6,594 nucleotides of DNA from Wenzhouxiangella sp. (GTDB lineage: Bacteria; Pseudomonadota; Gammaproteobacteria; Xanthomonadales; Wenzhouxiangellaceae): positions 1 through 6,594 of the forward strand of contig SLJA01000044.1 in assembly GCA_007135355.1 (NCBI GenBank), written 5' to 3'. The translations under genes were made by a program, and so were the position numbers. Shown here in pieces: positions 1 to 6,537 of the stretch. Numbering within the stretch: position 1 is the stretch's first letter; every line of letters begins with the position of its first letter. Under the pieces are notes generated by a model. It ran no database searches. It was not told the DNA's origin and saw only the letters and a program-made list of their open reading frames with translations.

Positions 1-535
1 CGAGGCCATAGACGGCATCGGCTTCAACCCCGCCCTGATGCATGAGGCCGGCGTGTTGACCGCACTGCATTCCGACAACCCCGAACTGGCCCGACGCATG
101 AATCTGGAAGCGGCCAAGGCGTTGCGCTACGGCGGCGTCGATCAACATGACGCGCTGAAAATGATCACCGCTTTTGCCGCCGACCAGCTCGGCGTCGGCG
201 ATCGCACCGGGCGCCTGGTCGAAGGCTTTGACGCCGACTTTGTCATCTGGAGCGGTCACCCGCTATCGGTGCAGTCGCGGGTCGAGCAGACCTGGGTGGA
301 CGGCCGCCGCTACTTCGATCGCGAAGCCGACCGACGCATGCGCGAGCGCCTGGAAGCTGAGCGCGCCGAATTGATCGCGCTGGCGCTGGACAGCAACGGA
401 GGCTCGAACGGCAACGCAGACCAATCAGAGCCCGAGGCGCCGCAGCGTCGGGTGATGAGCTTCGCAACCCACCTGACCGGCTACCGACCCTCGGAACTGG
501 ACCATGACGAATTCTGCATTTTCCATGATCACTAA
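1..535 (+). CDS. amidohydrolase (imidazolonepropionase-like), C-terminal part
   Basis: The gene enters from the left edge, with codons in frame from base 2, and ends at TAA 533-535. About 177 residues are visible, covering the last strands of the metal-dependent amidohydrolase TIM barrel and the closing beta-sandwich. The motif ALHSDN carries the Asp (codon at 74) that in this superfamily sits at the end of barrel strand 8 and binds metal or activates water. It is followed by the usual NxEAAKAL helix, the GVGDRTGRLVEGFDADFVIW segment and the 'WVDGRRYFDR' end of the small sandwich domain. This pattern matches COG1228-type hydrolases that cleave C-N bonds in cyclic or peptide-like substrates; the substrate cannot be told. 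A charged helix (DRRMRERLEAERAEL), a Gly/Asn-rich linker and an acidic, His-containing tail ending FCIFHDH extend beyond the domain. The HxH and other His ligands lie outside the window. The end overlaps the next gene by 32 nt, implying co-transcription and perhaps translational coupling. Confidence 0.9.
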   Translation, partial: EAIDGIGFNPALMHEAGVLTALHSDNPELARRMNLEAAKALRYGGVDQHDALKMITAFAADQLGVGDRTGRLVEGFDADFVIWSGHPLSVQSRVEQTWVDGRRYFDREADRRMRERLEAERAELIALALDSNGGSNGNADQSEPEAPQRRVMSFATHLTGYRPSELDHDEFCIFHDH

Positions 536-1796
536 ATCTCTGCATGCCGCTGCCCTGGCCCTTGTTCTGCTCGCCGGGCTGAACCTGGCCGTCGCCCAGC
601 CGCTGGTCCTGACCGGCGCCACGGTCCATCCGGTCAACGCCGAGCCGATCGCCAACGGCATGGTGCTGATTCGTGACGGCTTGATCGAGGCGGTCGGCAC
701 CGATATCGAAATCCCCGCCGACGCCGAGGTGGTGGATTTGAACGGCCTGGCCCTCTACCCTGGCTTCGTCCACCCGGCTACCCAACTCGGCCTGACCGAA
801 ATTTCCAGCGTTGCCGGCACCGTCGACACCGCCGAGATGGGCAGCATCAACGCCGCCCTGCGGGTGGAAAGCTCGGTCAACCATGACTCCGAACTGCTGC
901 CGACCAGCATCGCCGGGGGCATTCTCAACGCCCACATCATCCCCGGCGGCGGACTGATTCGCGGCACCTCGGCCTTGCTGCGGCTGGATGGCTGGAGCTG
1001 GGAAGAAATGACCCTGGCCACCCCGCTAGGCATGCATGTTGCTTTTCCGACCGGAGCGGCCAGCGATGAGGACAATGAAGATCTGGCCCTGATCAACCGC
1101 GTGCTCGACCACGCCCGCCACTACCGCGCCGCCCGCGCGGCGGCGGAAGAGGGGCTCAGACCACGGCCACTGCGCAACGATCAGCTCGAAGCCCTGATGC
1201 AGCTGCTGGCCGGCGAGGTGCCGCTGATGCTGAGTGCCAACGGGCATAGAGTGATCGAGACCGCGCTGGACTGGGCCGAAGGCCAGGGTTTCGAAAACAT
1301 CATTCTGATTGCCAACTCGGATGCGCAATTCGTGGCCGATCGCCTGGCCGAATCGGACATCCCGGTCATCCTGCAAAACCCCTATGGCATGCCGGTACGG
1401 CGCTGGGAGCCGTATGACCAGTCGTTTCGCTCGGCCGCGGTGCTGCACGAGGCCGGCGTTCGATTTGCCATCGGCGATGGCGGCAGCGGCATGAACGTGG
1501 CCAATGCCCGCAACCTGCCCTTCCAGGCCGGCACCTCCATTGCCCACGGCCTGCCGCACGATGTGGCCCTGAAGGCCGTCACCCTGCGCCCGGCCGAGAT
1601 TCTGGGCGTAGCCGATCAGCTCGGTTCGATCGAGCCGGGCAAGCGGGCCAGCCTGTTCGCGGCCAGCGGCGATCCGCTGGAACCGATGACCCAGATCCGG
1701 CGGGTGTGGATCGACGGGGTCGAATACGATCTGATGCGCGACCGCGGTTTGCGGCTCTACCAGCGCTATCGGGGTCGGCAGGCGGAGCTGCGCTGA
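504..1796 (+). CDS. exported amidohydrolase-like protein, probably degenerate active site
   Basis: This is a complete 430-residue protein. The N-terminus is a classic Sec signal peptide: Lys11, a hydrophobic core at about 13-30 and a likely AVA|Q cleavage after residue 31, so the protein is probably periplasmic. The mature part follows the imidazolonepropionase-like amidohydrolase fold: a sandwich start (LVLTGATVHPV, 34-44), the barrel entry LYPGFVHP (84-91), a GVRFAIGDGG strand (318-327), and the closing ILGVADQLGSIEPGKRASLF and VWIDG segments (366-405). Metal-site positions look lost: the strand-1 HxH is His90-Pro-Ala, and the strands normally ending in His read LMLSANG (241-247) and IILIAN (266-271). 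Only Asp325 at the strand-8 position remains. I infer a non-catalytic or altered partner of the upstream gene. ATG 504 has a weak GGAA at 493-496, 7 nt upstream. ATG 525 is an alternative that gives a 24-residue signal peptide (MITKSLHAA...). Confidence 0.88.
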   Translation: MTNSAFSMITKSLHAAALALVLLAGLNLAVAQPLVLTGATVHPVNAEPIANGMVLIRDGLIEAVGTDIEIPADAEVVDLNGLALYPGFVHPATQLGLTEISSVAGTVDTAEMGSINAALRVESSVNHDSELLPTSIAGGILNAHIIPGGGLIRGTSALLRLDGWSWEEMTLATPLGMHVAFPTGAASDEDNEDLALINRVLDHARHYRAARAAAEEGLRPRPLRNDQLEALMQLLAGEVPLMLSANGHRVIETALDWAEGQGFENIILIANSDAQFVADRLAESDIPVILQNPYGMPVRRWEPYDQSFRSAAVLHEAGVRFAIGDGGSGMNVANARNLPFQAGTSIAHGLPHDVALKAVTLRPAEILGVADQLGSIEPGKRASLFAASGDPLEPMTQIRRVWIDGVEYDLMRDRGLRLYQRYRGRQAELR

Positions 1797-1828
1797 GTTA
1801 GTGCAGTCGACGTCTTACACAGCGCAGC
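1787..1828. terminator. possible bidirectional hairpin at convergent gene ends
   Basis: GCTGCGCTG (1787-1795) and CAGCGCAGC (1820-1828) form a perfect 9-bp inverted repeat. Interrupted pairing continues inward (1797-1798 with 1817-1818, and 1800-1801 with 1814-1815), leaving a loop of about 12 nt. The structure spans both stop codons of the convergent genes, TGA 1794-1796 and TAA 1800-1798. The symmetric stem would form in either transcript. Neither side has a run of T, so it is not a canonical intrinsic terminator; a role in 3'-end stabilisation or a chance pairing in GC-rich DNA are alternatives. Confidence 0.35.
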
Positions 1829-4488
1829 CCGCTGTCTTCAGGGTGCGTTCGCACACTGAAGTCAAGACGCTCCATCAGCGACAGCATGTTGCGATTTTCG
1901 GCCAGCACTTCGCCCTGAATACGCCGAATCCCGCGCAGACGTGCTACCGCCATCAGCTCGTTCATCAGTTTCCAGCCGATCCCACGTCCTTGCCATTCAT
2001 CAGCCACCGTGAGCGCGAACTCGCACGAGGCCTGATCGGGGTTGACCGTATAGCGGGCCACCCCGACCTGCAGCTCGCCCTCGCCGTCGGTCTCTGAGTC
2101 AGTCACCGCGATCAAGGCCATCTCACGGTCGTAGTCAATTTGAGTAAATCTCACCAGCATGCTCTGGCTTAGTTCATTGACTGCCTGCATGAAGCGAAAA
2201 TAGCGCGATTGCGGCGACAGGCGACGCACGAATTCCCGTTCGATTTCCGCATCCTCGGGCCGGATCGGCCGGATGGTCAGATTGACGCCGTCCGGCAACT
2301 GGATTCTTTTGACCAGATCGGCTGGATAGGGATGGATCGCCATGTGCCCATAGCGCATGGCTTCCGACTCTGGATAGTCGACGGCGAACCTTGCGTCCAC
2401 GGCGACCAGTCCGCGCTCGTCAACAATCAGCGGGTTGATATCCATCTCGAAGATTTCCGGCAACTCGCACACCATCTCCGAAACGCGCAACAAGACGCGC
2501 TCCAGCGCCTTCAAATCCACCGCCGGCATATTGCGGAACTCGCCGAGCAGCTCAGCCACCCGGGTCCGCGCGATCATGCTCTGAATGATGATGCGATTAA
2601 GTGGCGGCAAGGCCACGGAACGATCTCGCAGAATTTCCACCCGGGTGCCGCCGGAACCAAAGCTGATGACCGGACCGAAAACCGGGTCACGGATTACTCC
2701 TACCATCAACTCGCGGCCATAGGGGCTATCATGCATGCGCTCGATGGTCACGCCTCTAATCCGCGCATCCGGCTTTCTGCGCCCCGCCTCTTCAACCATA
2801 TGTAGAAAAGCGTTGCGGACATGTTCCGGGCTGCTGATGTTCAAACGCACGCCATGCACGTCGGACTTGTGCGTAATGTCGGGTGAGTCGATCTTCATCG
2901 CCACCGGATAGCCCACCGTGCCGGCAGCCACCAGCGCCTCACCCGGGGTTTCCGCGCGTACGCTGTTGGTCACTGGAATCCGAAACGCCGACAGGATGGC
3001 TTTCGCTTCCAGCGTGCCCAGACTGCGGCGCCCCTCCGCCAGCGCTCCCTGCACGATGAGCCGCGCGCTCCTGACATCGGGCGGCGTGCGGTCGGTCAAT
3101 GGCCCCGGCACCTGCACCAGCAGACGCTGGTTGCGCGCATACGCCGCCAGGTAGGCAAACGCTTCCACCGCCGATTCGGGCGTGGTGAAATGCGGCACAT
3201 GCTGCTGAGTGAAGTGGTCCCGCGCGCTGCGCACCTGCCGGTCTCCCATCCAGCAGGCGATCAGCGGCTTGCGCGTCTTGGCCGCTTGCTCCGTGACCGC
3301 GCGGGCGCTGCCTTCGGCATCGGTCATGGCCTGTGGCGTCAACATCACCAGCGCAGCGTCGACCGACGGGTCGTCCAGGCAGATTGACAGGGCCTCGGCA
3401 TAACGCTCTGGACCCGCATCACCAATCAGATCGACCGGGTTGGACCGAGACCAGTGCGCCGGCAGCATGGCATGGAGTTTTTCCATGGTGGCGGGCACCA
3501 GCTCGGCAATGGACAGCCCCAGATCAATCGCGCAGTCAGTCGCCATCACCGCCGGTCCACCAGCGTTGGTCACGATGGCCAGACGGTTACCCTGCGCACG
3601 ATAACCGCTAGACAAAATGCGCGCGGCCGAGAACAGGCCGAAAATCGAGTTGGCGCGCACAACCCCGGCACGCTCCAGCGCCGCGTCAAACACATCATCC
3701 GCCCCGACCAGGGCTCCGGTGTGCGACATGGCGGCCCGCGAACCCTCGAGATGACGCCCCGACTTGATCACGATGACCGGCTTCATGCGCGCCGCGGAGC
3801 GCAAACCGCTCATGAACCGGCGCGCGTTGTGCACACCCTCTACGTACATGAGAATGCTGCGGGTTTCGGGGTCAAGGGCAAGAAAATCGAGCAGATCACC
3901 AAAATCGACGTCGGCGGCGTTGCCGGTGGAGGCGACTGCCGAAAAACCAATACCCTGACCCTCCGCCCAATCCAGTATGGCCGTGCAGATTGCACCGGAC
4001 TGAGAAACCAGGGCCAGATTGCCCGGCTTGGCGCAACTGCGACTGAACGTGGCGTTAATGCCGCGCGAGGGACGCATGATGCCGAGACAATTCGGCCCGA
4101 TCAGGCGCAGCTCGTGCTCGCGCGCGATCTCGACCATACGCTCCTCGAGTTTCCTGCCCGACGAGCCCAGCTCGGCGAAGCCGGCCGACAACACCACCGC
4201 GCACCTCACGCCCTGCTGGCCGCACTCGCGCAAAACATCGGGCACCAATTTGGCTGGCGTGGCAATCACGGCCAGATCGACGGCGACTTCCAGCGAGGTG
4301 ATGTCGGGCCAGCTCTTGATGCCCTGCACCTGCTCATGACGCGGATTGACCGGGAACAAGCCTCCGGCAAAGCCGCTGTCGCGCAGATTGGCAAACACTG
4401 TGGCCCCCAAAGATCGCGGCCGATCGCTGGCGCCGATCACAGCGATGTTCTGAGCCGAGAAAACCGCGTCGAGAAAATGTCCGTTCAT
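1798..4488 (-). CDS. NDP-forming acyl-CoA synthetase-like / GNAT acetyltransferase fusion (Pat/YfiQ family)
   Basis: From the preferred ATG the protein has 896 residues, close to E. coli YfiQ/PatZ (about 886). Domain order: CoA-binding Rossmann fold (IAVIGASDRP from residue 15); succinyl-CoA-ligase-like domains (NLALVSQSGA at 157-166, SHTGALVG at 255-262); ATP-grasp domain at about 488-711 (Lys532 in the AMKID strand, ITHKSDVHGVRL, GPVISFGSGG, metal-site EMDINP with Asp683 and Asn685); and a C-terminal GNAT domain at about 737-896, with the acetyl-CoA loop QGRGIG at 833-838 and Glu823 in CEFAL. Family members acetylate lysines of metabolic enzymes such as acetyl-CoA synthetase, switching them off. 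His256 occupies the phospho-His position of ADP-forming acetyl-CoA synthetases, so ligase activity is possible. The open frame extends to a TTG at 4560, but those 24 residues match nothing in the family, whereas ATG 4488 begins MNGHFLDAVF as homologues do. No clear Shine-Dalgarno is seen at either start. It probably follows the upstream AhpD-like gene in one transcript, with an 81-nt gap. Confidence 0.93.
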   Translation of the reverse strand: MNGHFLDAVFSAQNIAVIGASDRPRSLGATVFANLRDSGFAGGLFPVNPRHEQVQGIKSWPDITSLEVAVDLAVIATPAKLVPDVLRECGQQGVRCAVVLSAGFAELGSSGRKLEERMVEIAREHELRLIGPNCLGIMRPSRGINATFSRSCAKPGNLALVSQSGAICTAILDWAEGQGIGFSAVASTGNAADVDFGDLLDFLALDPETRSILMYVEGVHNARRFMSGLRSAARMKPVIVIKSGRHLEGSRAAMSHTGALVGADDVFDAALERAGVVRANSIFGLFSAARILSSGYRAQGNRLAIVTNAGGPAVMATDCAIDLGLSIAELVPATMEKLHAMLPAHWSRSNPVDLIGDAGPERYAEALSICLDDPSVDAALVMLTPQAMTDAEGSARAVTEQAAKTRKPLIACWMGDRQVRSARDHFTQQHVPHFTTPESAVEAFAYLAAYARNQRLLVQVPGPLTDRTPPDVRSARLIVQGALAEGRRSLGTLEAKAILSAFRIPVTNSVRAETPGEALVAAGTVGYPVAMKIDSPDITHKSDVHGVRLNISSPEHVRNAFLHMVEEAGRRKPDARIRGVTIERMHDSPYGRELMVGVIRDPVFGPVISFGSGGTRVEILRDRSVALPPLNRIIIQSMIARTRVAELLGEFRNMPAVDLKALERVLLRVSEMVCELPEIFEMDINPLIVDERGLVAVDARFAVDYPESEAMRYGHMAIHPYPADLVKRIQLPDGVNLTIRPIRPEDAEIEREFVRRLSPQSRYFRFMQAVNELSQSMLVRFTQIDYDREMALIAVTDSETDGEGELQVGVARYTVNPDQASCEFALTVADEWQGRGIGWKLMNELMAVARLRGIRRIQGEVLAENRNMLSLMERLDFSVRTHPEDSGLRCVRRRLH

Positions 4489-4539
4489 GGTCGAGGCCAG
4501 CGTTTCAGAAGTGTCAGGCGCAACACCGTCAAGCACATC

Positions 4540-4552
4540 GGTGCGGCGCACC
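4540..4552. other. short hairpin in the gap between the two minus-strand genes
   Basis: GGTGC (4540-4544), loop GGC, then GCACC (4548-4552) form a 5-bp stem within the 81-nt gap between the AhpD-like stop (4570) and the preferred ATG (4488) of the Pat-like gene. It has no T tract on either strand. It is small and may be chance. If real, it could affect message processing or relative expression between the two genes. Confidence 0.15.
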
Positions 4553-4569
4553 AAACACAAGTGTAACCG

Positions 4570-5145
4570 CTAAGAAGCCTTTTCATTTTCGCCGGACCCG
4601 GAGGGCACAGCGCAAAACCCGTGTTCCTCCGCGCCCAGCGCGGCGTTGAACTTGGCGCTCATGTTCTGAAAGCCGATCCAGGCCGTCAGGGCCGTGACCT
4701 GGTCTTCAGAGTAATGGTGCCGAATCTGCTCCAAAGCCTGATCATCAATCGCCGCACAATCCTTCGTCACTTGTTCCGCCCAGGCCAGCGCGGCCCGCTC
4801 GGCCGCGGTGAAGCCCGAGTGCTGGCGCCATTCGCCGACCCGTTGCGCCTTGTCCTCGTCACCGGCATTTTTCAGGTAGTTGTAGGCGTTGAGGTCGACA
4901 CAGAAGTGACAACCATTCATCTGCGCGATGCGAATCGATACCAGTGACCGCAAGCCCGCGTCAACGGGATAACGCTTGCGCTGGAACACCGCCAGCAAGC
5001 CCAGCATGCCGAGAAAGGCACCCGGCAGCCGCCCCCACAGCCAGGACGGCGCCAGCACCTCACCGTAAACACGACGCTGCCGGCGCAGAAACCAACGCAC
5101 ATACCAGGGATAATCACTCAGTGGCTTGGGTGCGATTCGGGCCAT
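4570..5145 (-). CDS. AhpD-like / carboxymuconolactone decarboxylase family protein
   Basis: This is a 191-residue, mostly alpha-helical protein with the AhpD/CMD core at about 62-130. The signature is LRSLVSIRIAQMNGCHFC, with the redox-type pair Cys79-x-x-Cys82 and the following DLNAYNYLKNAG helix. In AhpD the CxxC pair, a Glu 12 residues before it and a His 4 residues after it support thiol peroxidase or reductase activity. Here the corresponding positions appear to be Ser67 and Asn86, so a CxxC redox role is plausible but the classical proton relay is not conserved. The N-terminus is basic and aromatic (YPWYVRWFLRRQRR, 12-25), followed by a moderately hydrophobic stretch at 40-55; there is no signal peptide. 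The ATG at 5145 has GAGAAG about 3-4 nt upstream as a weak ribosome site. It is first in a likely two-gene unit with the Pat-like gene and divergent from the TraB-like gene. The substrate is unknown. Confidence 0.85.
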   Translation of the reverse strand: MARIAPKPLSDYPWYVRWFLRRQRRVYGEVLAPSWLWGRLPGAFLGMLGLLAVFQRKRYPVDAGLRSLVSIRIAQMNGCHFCVDLNAYNYLKNAGDEDKAQRVGEWRQHSGFTAAERAALAWAEQVTKDCAAIDDQALEQIRHHYSEDQVTALTAWIGFQNMSAKFNAALGAEEHGFCAVPSGSGENEKAS

Positions 5146-5322
5146 TGCTTCTCAGTCCGTATGGGGTTGCCACCATTGTGGCCGCAATAGCAGGCCATGA
5201 TGCGTGCTGACCCTGAATTCATCGCCTGCTTTATCCCTTGCCGCGCGCCCACCGGCCATGGCAACCCCGTCTGGGCGCGAAGCGACTAAACTGGCACGCT
5301 GCCTCAAGACAACGATCCGAGC
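5146..5322. promoter_or_regulatory. divergent intergenic region with inverted repeat
   Basis: These 177 bp separate the starts of the minus-strand AhpD-like gene and the plus-strand TraB-like gene, so they should carry promoters for both. I could not find a convincing -35/-10 pair at proper spacing on either strand. The notable structure is GGGGTTGCCA (5163-5172) and its exact inverse complement TGGCAACCCC (5259-5268). Pairing resumes after a 6-nt insertion on the left arm, TGGCCG (5179-5184) with CGGCCA (5253-5258). It could be a pair of regulator half-sites or a long hairpin. Confidence 0.4.
5163..5268. repeat. 10-bp inverted repeat pair (GGGGTTGCCA / TGGCAACCCC)
   Basis: The left arm at 5163-5172 and the right arm at 5259-5268 are perfect inverse complements separated by 86 nt. 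The matching flank TGGCCG/CGGCCA raises the paired length to 16 bp with one 6-nt bulge. The left arm lies 18-27 nt upstream of the AhpD-like start codon, and the right arm about 55 nt upstream of the TraB-like start, so each gene has one copy near its 5' end. Function is not demonstrable from sequence alone. Confidence 0.5.
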
Positions 5323-6531
5323 ATGTCCCCCGAACACCTGGAGCTTTTTGGCAAAGAGCCGGTTCAGCACGTTGAACGCGACGGCGTGCACTACGCGCTG
5401 CTGGGCACCGCGCACGTTTCCAGAACCAGCGCCGAAGCCGTTCAGCGGCTGCTGGAAAGTGGCCACTATGACGCCGTGGCGATCGAACTTTGCCCCTCGC
5501 GCTACCAGGCGCTGACCCAGCGCCAGGCCTGGCAGGACCTGGATCTGTTCGCCCTGCTGCGCCAGGGCAAGGCCGGCATGATGATGGCCTCGCTAGCCCT
5601 GGCCGCCTACCAGCGGCGCATTGCCGACCAATTCGGCATTGAGCCCGGGGCAGAGATGAAGGCCGCCATCGACGGCGCGCAACGCGCCGGTCTGCCCATC
5701 CAGCTGATCGACCGTGAGCTGGGCGTCACCCTGCGCCGAGCCAGCCGTCGGCTGTCGCTGTGGAAACGCTGGGTCATGATCAATGGTCTGATCCTGTCCT
5801 TGTTTTCACGCGAAAAAATCAGCGAGGAGGATATCGAGCGCTTGAAGGAAGGCGATTTGCTGACCGAGACCTTCAGCGAATTCTCCGAGGCCAGCCCGGA
5901 ACTATATGAAAGCTTGATCGCGGAACGCGACCGCTACATGGCGGCCCGCTTGCGCCAGGAAAACGAAGGACAGGCCGGGCGCAAAGTGCTGGCCGTGATC
6001 GGTGCCGGCCACCTGGCGGGCACGGCCTCGGCCCTGGCCGGCCCCGACGATCCACAGCGCCGCTTGCGCGAACTCGATGCCATGCCGCCGCCTTCGAAGT
6101 TCCTCAAGGCGATCCCCTGGGCCATTCTGATCGCCGTGCTCAGCGGCTTCGTGATCGGCTTCAGCCGATCGCCTGAACTGGGCTGGGCGCTGGTGCTGAC
6201 CTGGGTCGTGATCAACGGTTCGCTTTCGGCGCTGGGCGCCCTGCTCGCCCGGGCCCATCCGCTGACCGTGCTAACCGCCATTTTCGCCGCGCCCCTGACC
6301 TCACTGAACCCCACCATCGGCGCGGGCATGGTCACCGGCGCGGTCGAGACCTGGCTGCGCAAACCGCGAGTGGCGGACTTCGAGGCCCTGCGTGACGACG
6401 TCGTGCGCATCTCGGGCTGGTATCGCAATCGGGTCGCGCACGTGTTCGTCGTGTTCTTCCTGTCCAACCTGGGGTCGGCTGCCGGGACCTGGATTGCCGG
6501 GTTCCGCATGGTTCAGCAGCTGGTGGCTTGA
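5323..6531 (+). CDS. TraB/PrgY/TIKI-family membrane protein
   Basis: This is a complete 402-residue protein. The N-terminal half is the TraB domain: a first GX2H motif, GTAHVS (28-33), a conserved acidic strand VAIELCPSRY (52-61, with Glu55 and Arg60), LIDRELGVTLRRA (128-140), and a second GX2H motif, VIGAGHLAG (225-233). Two GX2H motifs plus a Glu are the predicted metal and active-site set of the TIKI/TraB superfamily, whose eukaryotic member Tiki is a metalloprotease and whose enterococcal members limit peptide-pheromone activity. The C-terminal half is membrane-embedded, with hydrophobic segments at about 263-281, 286-308, 313-338 and 371-393; the total length and layout match the bacterial/archaeal TraB group. 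A substrate cannot be assigned. ATG 5323 is the only plausible start: an in-frame TAA lies at 5287-5289, with no ATG, GTG or TTG between. No strong ribosome site precedes it. The gene is divergent from the AhpD-like gene. Confidence 0.9.
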   Translation: MSPEHLELFGKEPVQHVERDGVHYALLGTAHVSRTSAEAVQRLLESGHYDAVAIELCPSRYQALTQRQAWQDLDLFALLRQGKAGMMMASLALAAYQRRIADQFGIEPGAEMKAAIDGAQRAGLPIQLIDRELGVTLRRASRRLSLWKRWVMINGLILSLFSREKISEEDIERLKEGDLLTETFSEFSEASPELYESLIAERDRYMAARLRQENEGQAGRKVLAVIGAGHLAGTASALAGPDDPQRRLRELDAMPPPSKFLKAIPWAILIAVLSGFVIGFSRSPELGWALVLTWVVINGSLSALGALLARAHPLTVLTAIFAAPLTSLNPTIGAGMVTGAVETWLRKPRVADFEALRDDVVRISGWYRNRVAHVFVVFFLSNLGSAAGTWIAGFRMVQQLVA

Positions 6532-6537
6532 TGCCAA

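Noticed and set aside
243..935. A 230-codon minus-strand frame across the two amidohydrolase genes
   Set aside because: It spans the junction of two genes supported by family motifs and gives a low-complexity Gly/Arg/Asp-rich product with no family resemblance.
2209..2805. A 198-codon plus-strand frame within the Pat-like gene
   Set aside because: It is antisense to the ATP-grasp/GNAT region, with His/Arg/Asp-rich composition and no domain.
4489..4560. N-terminal extension of the Pat-like protein from TTG 4560
   Set aside because: It starts at TTG with no clear ribosome site, and its 24 residues have no counterpart in the family, whereas ATG 4488 gives the expected N-terminus.
3454..4566. 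A 370-codon open frame on the plus strand, opposite the Pat-like gene
   Set aside because: It lies entirely antisense to a well-supported enzyme gene. Its product is rich in Arg, His, Gly and Gln with no recognisable domain, typical of shadow frames in GC-rich DNA.
5152..5466. A 104-codon minus-strand frame across the divergent intergenic region
   Set aside because: It overlaps the conserved N-terminal TraB motif region on the opposite strand and shows no domain. The product looks like a shadow frame.
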